NCBI GenBank assembly: GCA_902373525.1
Contig: CABKMN010000018.1
Location: forward strand, 1-39,376
Length of the DNA stretch: 39,376 bases
Reading direction: 5' to 3'
Source of the DNA: an uncultured Bilophila sp.
GTDB lineage: Bacteria > Desulfobacterota > Desulfovibrionia > Desulfovibrionales > Desulfovibrionaceae
Positions 15,209 to 23,990 of this stretch are shown here, one piece after another (within the stretch, counting starts at the first letter, position 1; each line of letters starts with the position of its first letter). The notes beneath the pieces were generated by a model that had not been told where the DNA came from, did not search any database, and worked only from the letters and a program-made list of their open reading frames with translations. The translations under genes were made by a program, and so were the position numbers.

Positions 15209-18200
15209 CTATTTCCGATCCGCTTTCCTGAAATAATGTCCCAGACGCGCGTAGAGCGTCTCCGTTTCGATGGGCTTGGCGAGGTGCTCGTTCATGCCCG
15301 CCTTGCGGGATTTCTCGATGTCCTCGGCGAAGGCGTTGGCGGTCATCGCGAGAATGGGCACCGTGGCGGCGTCCGGGCGGGGCAGCGCACGGATGGCGCG
15401 GGCGGCCTCCAACCCGTCCATGACGGGCATCCGCACGTCCATGAGGACGGCGTCGTAGTACCCTCCGGACGAATCGCGGAACCGGTCCACGGCTTCCTGT
15501 CCGTTGACGGCCCCGTCCACGGCGGCGTTGCGGAATTCGAGCAGCGTGCGCGCGATTTCCATGTTGATTTCGTTGTCCTCGACCAGCAGGATGCGGCGTC
15601 CGGAAAAATCCTCTTCCGCAACGGCGCGCTGCGGCTGGCTGTGCCGGCAGCGCGTGGCCTTGAGCAGAACCTCCTGCACCGCGGACTGGAACATGGGCTT
15701 GGAAATGAAGAAATCCACACCGGCGGCGCGGGCGGCGGCTTCGATTTCCGTCCAGTCGTAGGCGGACATGATGATCACCAGCGTGTCCGGGCCGACGATG
15801 CGGCGGATGTTGCGGGCCGTTTCCACGCCGTCCATTTCCGGCATCTTCCAGTCCACCAGCGCGATGTCGTAGACCGACCCGCGCTGCACGGCGGCCCGGA
15901 TGCGGGCGATGGCGGCCCGCCCCGAGGTCACGTATTCGGCGCTCACGCCGATGCGTTCGAGGATCAGGGTCGTGTGCTCGCAGGTCACGGGATCGTCGTC
16001 CACGACCAGCGCGCGCAGATCGTCGAGAACGACCTCGGACGCGGGCTGGCCGCCCGGCAGCACGGTCAGCGGCAGTTCCACCACGAACTCCGAACCCGAG
16101 CCGGGCTTCGAAGTCACCGAAATGTGCCCGTTCATCAGGGAAACGAGGTTGTTGCTGATGGCGAGCCCGAGCCCCGAGCCCCCGAAGCGGTGGGCGATGG
16201 TGTCTCCCTGCTCGAACGGCTCGAAAATGCGTTCCAGCAATTCCTTTTCCATGCCGATCCCGGTGTCCCGCACGATGAACCGCAGATAGGCGCGATCCCG
16301 CACCCGTCGCGTTTCCCGGATGGTGAGGCTCACGGAATGCCATTGCGGGGTGAACTTCAGGGCGTTGGAGAGGATGTTGATGAGCACCTGATTGAGCCGC
16401 AGGGGATCGCCGAGATAGCGTTCCTCGACCACGCCCTCGATGCTCAGGTCGAAGGCGATGTTCTTGTCCCGCGCCTGCGGGTAGATGATCGTGGTGATGC
16501 CCTCCACGAAGGACCGGAAGTCGATTTCCTCGTTGACGATGGTGACCTTGCCGCTTTCGATGCGCGACATGTCCAGAATGTCGTTGATCAGCGAGAGCAG
16601 GTAGCGCGAGGAAAGGCCGATCTTGCCGAGGCAGTCGGCCATCTTGGCCTTGTTGTCCAGCGAGGCGGCGGCGATGGTGGTCATGCCGATGATCGCGTTC
16701 ATGGGCGTGCGGATTTCGTGGCTCATCCGCGACAGGAAGTCGGACTTGGCCCGGCTGGCCTGTTCGGCGGCCACGAGGGCGTCCTTGATGATCCGCCGGT
16801 TCCGTTCCGCTTCCCGTTCCTTTTCCTGCTGCTCCAGCACGATCCGGGTGACGTCCAGAATGTAGGCGAGGACGTACTCCCGGTTGTCGTCGTAGCGGTA
16901 CAGGGACATGTTCCACGTCTTGTAGGCCGTCGCGCCGTTTTCCGACACCGCATACCTGACCGAACAGTCTTCCTCCCGGCGCATCCGGTCGAGGGCCGCC
17001 GGAAACGAGACGGCGTCGAGGAAGGCCCGGCGATCGGCGGGCGCGACGTAGCGTTCCGCATGGCGGGCGACCAGTTCGCCGTAGTCGGCGCAGGCGTCGA
17101 GCGGATAGCGGTTGGTCCGGCCCGGAAGGTGGAGGCTGTAGTTCCCGGTCTCCACGTCCGTTTCCACGATGTATTCGCAGGTCTCCCGCAGGATGGCCCG
17201 GAAGCGGTTTTCCTCCTTCTGCTGGGCCATGCGGATGTCGTGCACGTCCCGGACGTTGAGCAGGATGGAGCCGTCGTTCCCGAAAAAGGTGTAGCGGGCG
17301 CATTTCCAGCGCAGGGCGCTCTTGTCGTGGACGCGGTAGTAGCAGACGCCTTCCTTCTCTTCGGAGAGAGTCCTGAGCATGTTGTCGATCCGCATCTCCC
17401 GGAGGCAGGTCTCGCGGTCCTCGCTGTAGACGAAGCGGAAGACGGCCTGATCCATTTCCCGTTCAAAGTCCCCGTGTTCGGGGACGTCGTGGTAGTGGAC
17501 CCCGGCGGGCGTATACATGAAGTAGGCCCCGGTGGACGGGGTTATCTGGCAGATGCTTTCGTAGTCGCGGCGCAGTTCGAGATCGAAAATCCGCTGGAGG
17601 CGTTCCTTTTCCTCCATGATGCGTCTGGTGTCGGTGATGTCCCGGACAAGGCCGACCACGCGGGCGATCCCGCCGTTTTCGTAGACGGGCTGGCCCTGAA
17701 GCAGGCACCATACGAACCGCCCGCCCTCCAGAACATTGCGCATCCGCACTTCGATGTTCCCGGACTGCGCGCCGGTGAACAGCCGGATCGCCTGCTCCTC
17801 GTCGTCGGGGTGGACGAGCTGTTTCGTGCGGATGGTCGAGGAAAAGCGCTCGACGACGTGCTTGACGATCTCGCTTTCCTGGTTCTTGCGGGCGTTCTCG
17901 TAAAAGATGATGGCGTCGGTCCGCGCGTCGTACTCGTAGATCACGTCCGCCGAGTTTTCCATCACGATGCGGTAGCGGTCGCGTTCCCGGTCGAGCTGCA
18001 TCTGCGCGTTCTTCTGCTTGGTGATGTCGATGAACACGCACTGGTAGACCGTGGCCCCGCGCAACGTTTCCACGGGCCGGGCGACGAGGTGCAGCCAGAC
18101 GGTATTGCCGTTGTCGAGGCGGCGACAGCGGTATTCCGTATCCACGGGCGCCGCCGTGCTCGCGGCTTCCAGAAACGCCGCCAGATACCTTTGCCGGTCG

Positions 18201-19594
18201 GAGGGGAACACGGATTCGAGGGGAATCCAGTCCGCGCGGCGGGAGCCCCCCACCATCTGGAAATAGTTGTCGTTGGCTTCGAGCAGGGTGATCCGGGTCC
18301 CGACCAGATATTTGGCGACGCCGCCGGGGATGCTCGCGTAGGTGGACTGGCGTTCCCGTTCCACGCGCTGGAGTTCGGTAATGTCGGAGTAGGCGGCCTG
18401 AATGACCGGCACGCCGTCCATGTCCTCGATGATGTTGAGGCTGGCGCAGAGCCAGCGGATGTCGCCGTCCCGCCGGACGATGCGGACGTTGTAGCTTATG
18501 GGAAGCCTGTCCCGGATCAGCCGGTCGATGTTTTCGGCCACCATCGCCGTGTCTTCGGGATGCACGATGCTGATGATGGAACCGCTGGTTTCCGCCAGAA
18601 ACTGCTCTTCGGTGTACCCGATCAGATCGAAGGTGTGGGTGTTGGCGTTGAGGAACACGCCGCCGAGGGAATACTGGACCAGCCCGCAGGGCATGGTGTC
18701 GTAGAGGGACTGGAGGAAGGTCTGCTGCTGCCGGATCGTGTCGTGGGAGCGGCGCTGTTCCGTGATGTCCACAATGACGCTGTTGATGACGGTCCTGCCG
18801 TCCTCGTTCTTGCTCTTGCTGCCCGTGTCCCACACCCAGATGAGCGAACCGTCCTTGCGCTGCATGCGGTACTCGGTGGAGTAGGTCAGGGAGTTGGCGA
18901 AGCAGTGCGCGCAGTCGATCAGGGCCTGCGGAAGGTCCGGCGGATAGACGAGTTCGGTCATCCGGCCTCGGCACTTGGCCATGAGCTCGGCCTCGGTGTA
19001 CCCGAGCATCCGGCACAGCCCCTCGTTGACGTAGTACAGGGAATAGTATGCGTCGTCCCAGTTGGCCTTGAGCCCGCAGTTGAGAGTCCGGTTCAGATGG
19101 TCGATCTGGCGGGTCTTTTCCGTGAGGAGGTTCTGGAAATAGTCGTAGCTCTGCTTGCCGATCCGGGTGGGGAAGTCCTCATCGTCCTTCATTTCCTCGT
19201 AGGGATTGGAAATGTGGATGAGGTTGGCCTTCAGCTCGCCGTCCACGAGGGCGTAGCCGATGGTCACCCGCTGGTGGACGCGGAGGATGTAGCCGGTCTC
19301 CGGTTTGGTGGCGATCCAGCAGCGGCCCGCGACGACGCAGGAGCGCTCGTCCCATGAGGCGATCCGGTACTCCTCGTCGGTGATGTCGCAGTCGGGGACG
19401 ACGTTTTCCGCGTAGGTGCGGATGAAGAAATCTCTGATGCCCTCGTAGTCGTGGCTGTACTGCTCCTCACCGGCTCCGAGCCAGGTGAGTTCGGTGTGAA
19501 AGAGCGAGAGCACCTTTTCCAGATCGTGATCGCAGTAGTGCGCGCGCATCAGCTCGGCGGTCAGGTCCGGGGCCTTCAGGAACAGCGGGTTCAT
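15209..19594 (-). CDS. Soluble hybrid histidine kinase: SnoaL-like, six PAS, HisKA, HATPase, two REC
   Basis: Very large cytoplasmic sensor kinase, 1461 aa, with no membrane helix visible. The order from the N-terminus is a SnoaL/NTF2-like domain (about 5-150), then six PAS or PAS-like modules (about 170-290, 297-410, 420-540, 540-660, 665-785 and 797-925). HisKA follows with SHEIRTPMNAIIGM (His959), then HATPase with RDTGIGMEKELLERIFEPF and GGSGLGLAIS. REC1 has VDWKMPEMDG (Asp near 1247) and REC2 has MDVRMPVMDG (Asp near 1385). It lacks its own Hpt domain; a separate Hpt gene lies 31 bp upstream. I chose ATG 19594 with weak GGAA; an ATG at 19660 would overlap the Hpt gene. Hairpin copy D follows the stop. 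Confidence 0.92.
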   Translation of the reverse strand: MNPLFLKAPDLTAELMRAHYCDHDLEKVLSLFHTELTWLGAGEEQYSHDYEGIRDFFIRTYAENVVPDCDITDEEYRIASWDERSCVVAGRCWIATKPETGYILRVHQRVTIGYALVDGELKANLIHISNPYEEMKDDEDFPTRIGKQSYDYFQNLLTEKTRQIDHLNRTLNCGLKANWDDAYYSLYYVNEGLCRMLGYTEAELMAKCRGRMTELVYPPDLPQALIDCAHCFANSLTYSTEYRMQRKDGSLIWVWDTGSKSKNEDGRTVINSVIVDITEQRRSHDTIRQQQTFLQSLYDTMPCGLVQYSLGGVFLNANTHTFDLIGYTEEQFLAETSGSIISIVHPEDTAMVAENIDRLIRDRLPISYNVRIVRRDGDIRWLCASLNIIEDMDGVPVIQAAYSDITELQRVERERQSTYASIPGGVAKYLVGTRITLLEANDNYFQMVGGSRRADWIPLESVFPSDRQRYLAAFLEAASTAAPVDTEYRCRRLDNGNTVWLHLVARPVETLRGATVYQCVFIDITKQKNAQMQLDRERDRYRIVMENSADVIYEYDARTDAIIFYENARKNQESEIVKHVVERFSSTIRTKQLVHPDDEEQAIRLFTGAQSGNIEVRMRNVLEGGRFVWCLLQGQPVYENGGIARVVGLVRDITDTRRIMEEKERLQRIFDLELRRDYESICQITPSTGAYFMYTPAGVHYHDVPEHGDFEREMDQAVFRFVYSEDRETCLREMRIDNMLRTLSEEKEGVCYYRVHDKSALRWKCARYTFFGNDGSILLNVRDVHDIRMAQQKEENRFRAILRETCEYIVETDVETGNYSLHLPGRTNRYPLDACADYGELVARHAERYVAPADRRAFLDAVSFPAALDRMRREEDCSVRYAVSENGATAYKTWNMSLYRYDDNREYVLAYILDVTRIVLEQQEKEREAERNRRIIKDALVAAEQASRAKSDFLSRMSHEIRTPMNAIIGMTTIAAASLDNKAKMADCLGKIGLSSRYLLSLINDILDMSRIESGKVTIVNEEIDFRSFVEGITTIIYPQARDKNIAFDLSIEGVVEERYLGDPLRLNQVLINILSNALKFTPQWHSVSLTIRETRRVRDRAYLRFIVRDTGIGMEKELLERIFEPFEQGDTIAHRFGGSGLGLAISNNLVSLMNGHISVTSKPGSGSEFVVELPLTVLPGGQPASEVVLDDLRALVVDDDPVTCEHTTLILERIGVSAEYVTSGRAAIARIRAAVQRGSVYDIALVDWKMPEMDGVETARNIRRIVGPDTLVIIMSAYDWTEIEAAARAAGVDFFISKPMFQSAVQEVLLKATRCRHSQPQRAVAEEDFSGRRILLVEDNEINMEIARTLLEFRNAAVDGAVNGQEAVDRFRDSSGGYYDAVLMDVRMPVMDGLEAARAIRALPRPDAATVPILAMTANAFAEDIEKSRKAGMNEHLAKPIETETLYARLGHYFRKADRK

Positions 19595-19625
19595 GCCGCG
19601 TTCCGACGACAGGGGGGAGGCGGAA

Positions 19626-19982
19626 TCAGCTTTCCGCGATGGCTGTGCAGACGGCGGCATAGTTTTCGGCGATGCGGGGGAACAGAGTTTCGGCGCGTTC
19701 GAACTCGTCGCCGCGGAGATGACTGACCATCTCGGAAAAGCCCCTGAACAGGGTGTCCATGCCCAGATTCCCGCAAACGCCCTTCAGGGTATGCGCGCAC
19801 CGGATCGCCTTTTCGACGTCGTGCTCGTGCAGCGCGCTTTCCAGATCGGCGAAGTTGGGGTCTTGGGGGAACTTGGACAGGAATTTCGCATACAGCGCGG
19901 CGTTGCCCGCGAAACGGGCGATCGCCGTGGCGGTATCGACGCCGACGGCTTGCAGCCTCTCTTCAAAGTGGGAATCGATCAT
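19626..19982 (-). CDS. Stand-alone Hpt phosphotransfer protein
   Basis: Histidine phosphotransfer protein of 118 aa, mostly helical. The Hpt signature CAHTLKGVCGNLGM holds the phospho-accepting His. Such a protein relays phosphate from the receiver of a hybrid kinase to a downstream response regulator. It is directly upstream of, and co-oriented with, the hybrid kinase that lacks an Hpt domain, and divergent from the REC-HD-GYP-GGDEF gene, so it is the obvious missing relay link (inference). ATG 19982 has AGGA seven bases upstream; the open frame continues to 20063, but the added residues are not family-like. Confidence 0.9.
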   Translation of the reverse strand: MIDSHFEERLQAVGVDTATAIARFAGNAALYAKFLSKFPQDPNFADLESALHEHDVEKAIRCAHTLKGVCGNLGMDTLFRGFSEMVSHLRGDEFERAETLFPRIAENYAAVCTAIAES

Positions 19983-20375
19983 GATGTGTCCTGAACGGGT
20001 TGACGGGGCGGGGCGGAGGCCCGGCCGGGCGATTGGGGGACGTTTCGTCCTCAAGTAGCCCAAAAGGATGGGCGGGGCAAGGCCCGCCGTCCGTTCCGCG
20101 CGTTTCCCTCAAAGCGGATGCGGACGCCGGGCGTTTTTCCGTTCGGATACGTTTCTTGTGCCATGTCAAGCCGTTGTCGGAACGTTTCGCCCGGAAACGT
20201 GCGCTCGGCTGCGCTTCCCAATTGCGGAAAACGGGGTTCGGTGGTATGAGAAAAAGATATTGAGAGCTTATCCTGTTTACTGCGGATTGGAACGTGAGGG
20301 CCGCATCCGGAAGGGGTGCGGCCTTATTGTACGGGAGGCTTGCCGGAGGCTCACGGTCGACGGCAAGGGTGGATA
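19983..20375. other. Divergent regulatory region between Hpt/kinase and c-di-GMP gene
   Basis: No gene. A weak plus-strand promoter candidate is TTGCGG (20222-20227), 17 bp, TATGAG (20245-20250). Downstream are two possible leader stems: 20299-20308 with 20314-20323, then TTGCCG (20339-20344) with CGGCAA (20361-20366). It does not match the c-di-GMP-I riboswitch core that I can recall. Confidence 0.4.
20299..20323 (+). promoter_or_regulatory. Terminator-like stem in the leader of the c-di-GMP gene
   Basis: GGCCGCATCC (20299-20308) pairs with GGGTGCGGCC (20314-20323) including one G-T pair, with a five-base loop and TTATTGT after it. It sits 52 bases before the ATG at 20376. It could be an attenuator or the end of an upstream short transcript; the T-tract is interrupted. 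Confidence 0.3.
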
Positions 20376-22466
20376 ATGGAAAAGAGAAAGATTCTCGTCG
20401 TTGACGATGTCGAACTGAACCGGGCGATCCTCGCCGAGCTGTTCCACGATGCGTATGAGGTTCTGGAGGCGGAAAACGGCCTTCAGGCTCTGGAACTGCT
20501 GGAGGAGCATCACGAGGACGTGCTCGTGGTGTTGCTGGACGTGATCATGCCGGTCATGGACGGGTTCGAGATGCTCAGGAACATGGCGCTCCGTCAATGG
20601 CGGGAACGTATCCCCGTCGTCCTGATCACGTCCGAGAACTCCGACGACGCCCTGCTCAGGGGATACGAACTCGGCGTGTCCGACATCATCAACAAGCCGT
20701 TCAATCCGAACATCGTCAAGCGCCGCGTCGCCAATACCGTCGAGCTGTACCTGCACAAGCGCGATCTGGAGGCGCTGGTGCTCAAGCAGGTGGAGACGCT
20801 CGACAGGCAGGCGCAGAAGCTCAACCGGATCAACGAATTCATCATCGACACCCTGAGCACCGTGGTCGAGTTTCGGAGCTGCGAATCCGGGAAGCACATC
20901 CGGCGGGTCCGCGAAGTGACCCGGCTGCTGCTGGAATCCCTCTCCGCCCGGTTCCCCGAATACGCCCTCGCCCCCGGCGTCATCGAGAAGATCGCCAGCG
21001 CCGCGTCCATGCACGACATCGGCAAGATCGCCATTCCGGACGCCGTGCTGAACAAGCCGGGGAAGCTGACGCCCGAGGAATTCGAGATCATGAAGACGCA
21101 TTCCCTCAAGGGGTGCGCATTCCTGCAAAGCATCAACGAAGGGCAGGAAGAGGAATATTACCGCTACTGTTATGACATCTGTCGCTCCCATCACGAACGG
21201 TGGGACGGAAGCGGCTACCCGGACGGCCTCGCGGGCAACAGCATTCCGATCTGGGCGCAGGTGGTTTCGCTGGCCGACGTGTACGACGCCCTGACCAGCG
21301 AGCGCGTGTACAAGTCCGCCTATACCCATGCACAGGCCGTTTCCATGATCGTGAACGGCGAATGCGGCGTCTTCAACCCCAAGCTCATGACCAGTTTTTT
21401 GAGCATCGCCTCGCAACTGGAGCACGGAGCGACGGAACCCCCCGCCAGAACGGGACGGATTCCCGGACCCGTGGAGCCCGCCGTGCCGAAGGATGCGCTT
21501 TCGGCCCGGACCCTGTGGCTGCTCGAACTGGAGCGCGAGAAGTACCGCGTGCTGTCCGAGCTTTCGGGAGACATCATCTTCAACTACGACGCCAAGTCGG
21601 ACACGCTGGAGAGTTCGGAAAAGTCGTACGAGGCGTTCGGCAGGGACATTTCCATCCCCCGCGCCCGGCGGGCGATCCTGCGTTCGGACCTGATCCATCG
21701 GGACGACCGGCGGACCGTTCTGGCCAGCCTCGCGGCGATCACGCCCAAGCGACCCCGCTGTCGGATGGAGCTTCGGATCAAGACGGCGAGCGGGGCGTAC
21801 GAATGGTTTGAGGTTTACGTGAACGGGCTTTGGGACGCCGAATCCGGCATCGGGCGGCTCGGGTATCTGGGCAAGCTGACCAACATCAACGAGCGCAAGG
21901 CGGAGGCGAACCGCTGGCGTGAACAGGCCAATACCGATCCTCTGACCGGGCTGGCCAACCGCAAACGGATCGAGGAAAGCGTCGCGGAGGCGCTTTCCTC
22001 CGGCGAGGAGGGGGCGGCGTTCCTGTTCATCGACGTGGACGACTTCAAGATCGTAAACGACACGCTCGGCCATATGTTCGGGGACGAGGTGCTGCGGTAC
22101 ATCGCCGGGGAAATCCGCCGCCGGGTTCGGGCCACGGACATCGTGGGACGCGTCGGCGGCGACGAGTTCATCGTTTTTTTGCGGAATATCCGTTCGGTGG
22201 AGACGGTCTCCCGGAAGGCGGGGGAAATCTGCGCGGCGTTCAAGTCCAGATACGGCGAAGCCCTCCCGCACGGCGGGGTCTCGTGCAGCGTCGGCATCGC
22301 GTTGTACCCCAAGGACGGGAGCCGGTACGGCGAGCTGATGGACAGGGCCGATCAGGCGCTCTACGCCGCCAAGGAAGAGGGCAAGAACCGTTTCGCCTTT
22401 TACGACGCGGCGTTCGGGAGCGCGAAATTTCCTTCCGTGCTGTCTGAAGTGGAAAGCGGGGAATAA
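20376..22466 (+). CDS. Response regulator with HD-GYP, PAS and GGDEF domains (c-di-GMP turnover)
   Basis: The 696-aa signalling protein joins c-di-GMP synthesis and breakdown. Residues 1-125 are a receiver (ILVVDDVELN; LLDVIMPVMDG with Asp55). About 150-330 is an HD-GYP phosphodiesterase with HDIGKIAIPD (His213, Asp214) and HHERWDGSGYPDGL. About 380-500 is PAS-like. The C-terminus is a diguanylate cyclase with intact GGDEF (594-598) and an RATD product-inhibition I-site five residues before it (585-588). Start ATG 20376 lies after GGGTGG; the upstream frame lacks receiver character. It is divergent from the hybrid kinase and Hpt gene, which probably phosphorylate its receiver (inference). Confidence 0.93.
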   Translation: MEKRKILVVDDVELNRAILAELFHDAYEVLEAENGLQALELLEEHHEDVLVVLLDVIMPVMDGFEMLRNMALRQWRERIPVVLITSENSDDALLRGYELGVSDIINKPFNPNIVKRRVANTVELYLHKRDLEALVLKQVETLDRQAQKLNRINEFIIDTLSTVVEFRSCESGKHIRRVREVTRLLLESLSARFPEYALAPGVIEKIASAASMHDIGKIAIPDAVLNKPGKLTPEEFEIMKTHSLKGCAFLQSINEGQEEEYYRYCYDICRSHHERWDGSGYPDGLAGNSIPIWAQVVSLADVYDALTSERVYKSAYTHAQAVSMIVNGECGVFNPKLMTSFLSIASQLEHGATEPPARTGRIPGPVEPAVPKDALSARTLWLLELEREKYRVLSELSGDIIFNYDAKSDTLESSEKSYEAFGRDISIPRARRAILRSDLIHRDDRRTVLASLAAITPKRPRCRMELRIKTASGAYEWFEVYVNGLWDAESGIGRLGYLGKLTNINERKAEANRWREQANTDPLTGLANRKRIEESVAEALSSGEEGAAFLFIDVDDFKIVNDTLGHMFGDEVLRYIAGEIRRRVRATDIVGRVGGDEFIVFLRNIRSVETVSRKAGEICAAFKSRYGEALPHGGVSCSVGIALYPKDGSRYGELMDRADQALYAAKEEGKNRFAFYDAAFGSAKFPSVLSEVESGE

Positions 22467-22593
22467 CGGAGAGGGTGCGCCTCCGGCGGCTTGGCTGCCG
22501 CCCGGACCTGCTTGGGGGGCATGATGCCCTCAAAACCCTTCTTGGCCGCAGCGCCCCGCTTGGCGAAGGGAGGGGCGATGACGGCGAGTGGAG

Positions 22594-22635
22594 AAGCGGG
22601 ATTCCCTCAGCATGCGCTGGAGGAATCCCGCTTTT
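22594..22635 (+). terminator. Intrinsic terminator between convergent c-di-GMP gene and ispG
   Basis: AAGCGGGATTCC (22594-22605) pairs perfectly with GGAATCCCGCTT (22622-22633), followed by TTTT through 22635. It is 130 bases after the GGDEF gene stop and 65 before the ispG stop on the other strand. The symmetric stem may serve both directions. The remaining gap sequence (22467-22593) shows no gene. Confidence 0.7.
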
Positions 22636-22700
22636 GGGGTATGGGCTGTGGGGGATGGAGCGATTGCAGGCAACCTCATCCGCTATCGGGGGAAAGGGAT

Positions 22701-23780
22701 TTACAGGCTGCGGCGTTCCGCCAGCAGTTTGTCCAGCTCCTCCATGAACGCCGCGAGCAGAGATTCCTGCCCGCGCACGGAGCGGATGACTTCGCCCTTG
22801 CGGAAGATGATGCCCTTGTCGCGGCCTCCGGCCATGCCGAGGTCGGCTTCCCGCGCTTCGCCGGGGCCGTTGACCACGCAGCCCATGACCGCGACCTTGA
22901 TGGGGGCGGTTTCGGTTTGCAGGCGGCGTTCCACTTCCTGAGCGAGCCCGATGAGATCGATTTCGGTCCGTCCGCAGGTCGGGCAGGAGACGATCTCGGG
23001 ACCGCGTCGGCGTAGGCCGAGCGCCCGGAGCAGTTCCCACGCCACGGTCATTTCCTCCTCCGGGGCGGCGGTCAGGGAGACGCGCAGGGTGTCGCCGATG
23101 CCTTCGCTGAGCAGGACGCCCATGCCGACCGACGACTTGATCGCCCCGCGCAGGACGCCGCCCGCTTCGGTCACGCCGAGGTGCAGCGGATAGTCGCAGC
23201 GTTTCGCTAACAAACGGTAACATTCGATGGTGTTGAGCACGGACGACGACTTGATGGAAATCTTCGTGTCGTAGAAACCGTGGTCCTCCAGAATGCGTAC
23301 GTGCCCGAGCGCGCTTTCCACCATCGCTTCGGGCGTGGGTCCGCCGTACTGGTCCAGCAGGCGTTTTTCCACGGAGCCGCTGTTCACGCCGACCCGGATC
23401 ACCGCGCCGCGCGCCTTGGCGGCGTCCACCACCGTTTCGACGTTCTTGCGTTCCCCGATGTTGCCGGGATTGATCCGCAGGCCCTCCAGCCCCGCTTCCA
23501 GCGCCATGATCGCCAGCCGGTAATCGAAATGGATGTCCGCGATGACCGGGATGGGGCTGCCGTCGCGGATGGCGCGCAAGGCCCGCGCCGCCGTTTCGTC
23601 GGGCACGGCCACGCGCACGATTTCGCATCCGACGGCGTGCAGCCGCGCGATCTGGGCGAGGGTGGCTTCCACGTCCCGCGTATCGGTGTTCGTCATGCTC
23701 TGGACGACAATGGGCGCGCCGCCGCCGATGCGGACGGAGCCGAGCTTCAGTTGCCGGGTCTGCTTGCGTGGGAGTTCCAT
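22701..23780 (-). CDS. ispG: 4-hydroxy-3-methylbut-2-enyl diphosphate synthase
   Basis: [4Fe-4S] enzyme of the MEP isoprenoid pathway, converting MEcPP to HMBPP with reduced flavodoxin or ferredoxin; cytoplasmic. The 359-aa length is normal. N-terminal motifs are RIGGGAPIVVQSMTNTDTRD and PVIADIHFDYRLA, with RINPGNIG following. The cluster ligands are SCPTCGRTE and GCVVNGPGEA near the C-terminus. ATG 23780 has AGGA eight bases upstream. The PEP synthase terminator lies between it and the preceding gene, so it likely has its own promoter, which I could not place. Confidence 0.96.
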   Translation of the reverse strand: MELPRKQTRQLKLGSVRIGGGAPIVVQSMTNTDTRDVEATLAQIARLHAVGCEIVRVAVPDETAARALRAIRDGSPIPVIADIHFDYRLAIMALEAGLEGLRINPGNIGERKNVETVVDAAKARGAVIRVGVNSGSVEKRLLDQYGGPTPEAMVESALGHVRILEDHGFYDTKISIKSSSVLNTIECYRLLAKRCDYPLHLGVTEAGGVLRGAIKSSVGMGVLLSEGIGDTLRVSLTAAPEEEMTVAWELLRALGLRRRGPEIVSCPTCGRTEIDLIGLAQEVERRLQTETAPIKVAVMGCVVNGPGEAREADLGMAGGRDKGIIFRKGEVIRSVRGQESLLAAFMEELDKLLAERRSL

Positions 23781-23828
23781 AGAGGTGTCCTTTTCGTTTC
23801 TCTGACAGCGCCGTACAAAAATTTCCGT

Positions 23829-23873
23829 AAAAAAACGTCGGGGGACAATCCGGCTGCGGATCATCCCCCGACG
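23829..23873 (-). terminator. Intrinsic terminator of the PEP synthase transcript
   Basis: CGTCGGGGGA (23836-23845) pairs with TCCCCCGACG (23864-23873), with an inner ATCCG/CGGAT stem. On the minus strand the stem is followed by seven Ts (complement of 23829-23835). It is the cleanest terminator in the window. Confidence 0.85.
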
Positions 23874-23894
23874 AGTCTCCGAAACCGAGGGGGT

Positions 23895-23982
23895 CCGGGG
23901 GGAATGATTCCCCCCGGGCAGTCCGGGCGGCGGCCCGGCGGAGTCCGAGGCGTCGCCTCGGCATGAACAGGGCGACGCCCTG
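23895..23982. repeat. Four consecutive short palindromes after PEP synthase
   Basis: Back-to-back inverted repeats: 23895-23905 with 23907-23917; 23923-23928 with 23933-23938; 23945-23951 with 23955-23961; 23968-23973 with 23977-23982. The first three begin in a GTCCG module. They fill the space between the PEP synthase stop (23991) and its terminator. Confidence 0.7.
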
Positions 23983-23990
23983 CGTATCGT

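Noticed and set aside
15206..19357. 1383-codon open frame on the plus strand
   Set aside because: Antisense to the hybrid histidine kinase; composition is typical of a shadow frame and it has no start context.
20200..20375. Possible c-di-GMP riboswitch upstream of the GGDEF gene
   Set aside because: I could not find the conserved core or tetraloop-receptor pattern; only simple stems are visible.
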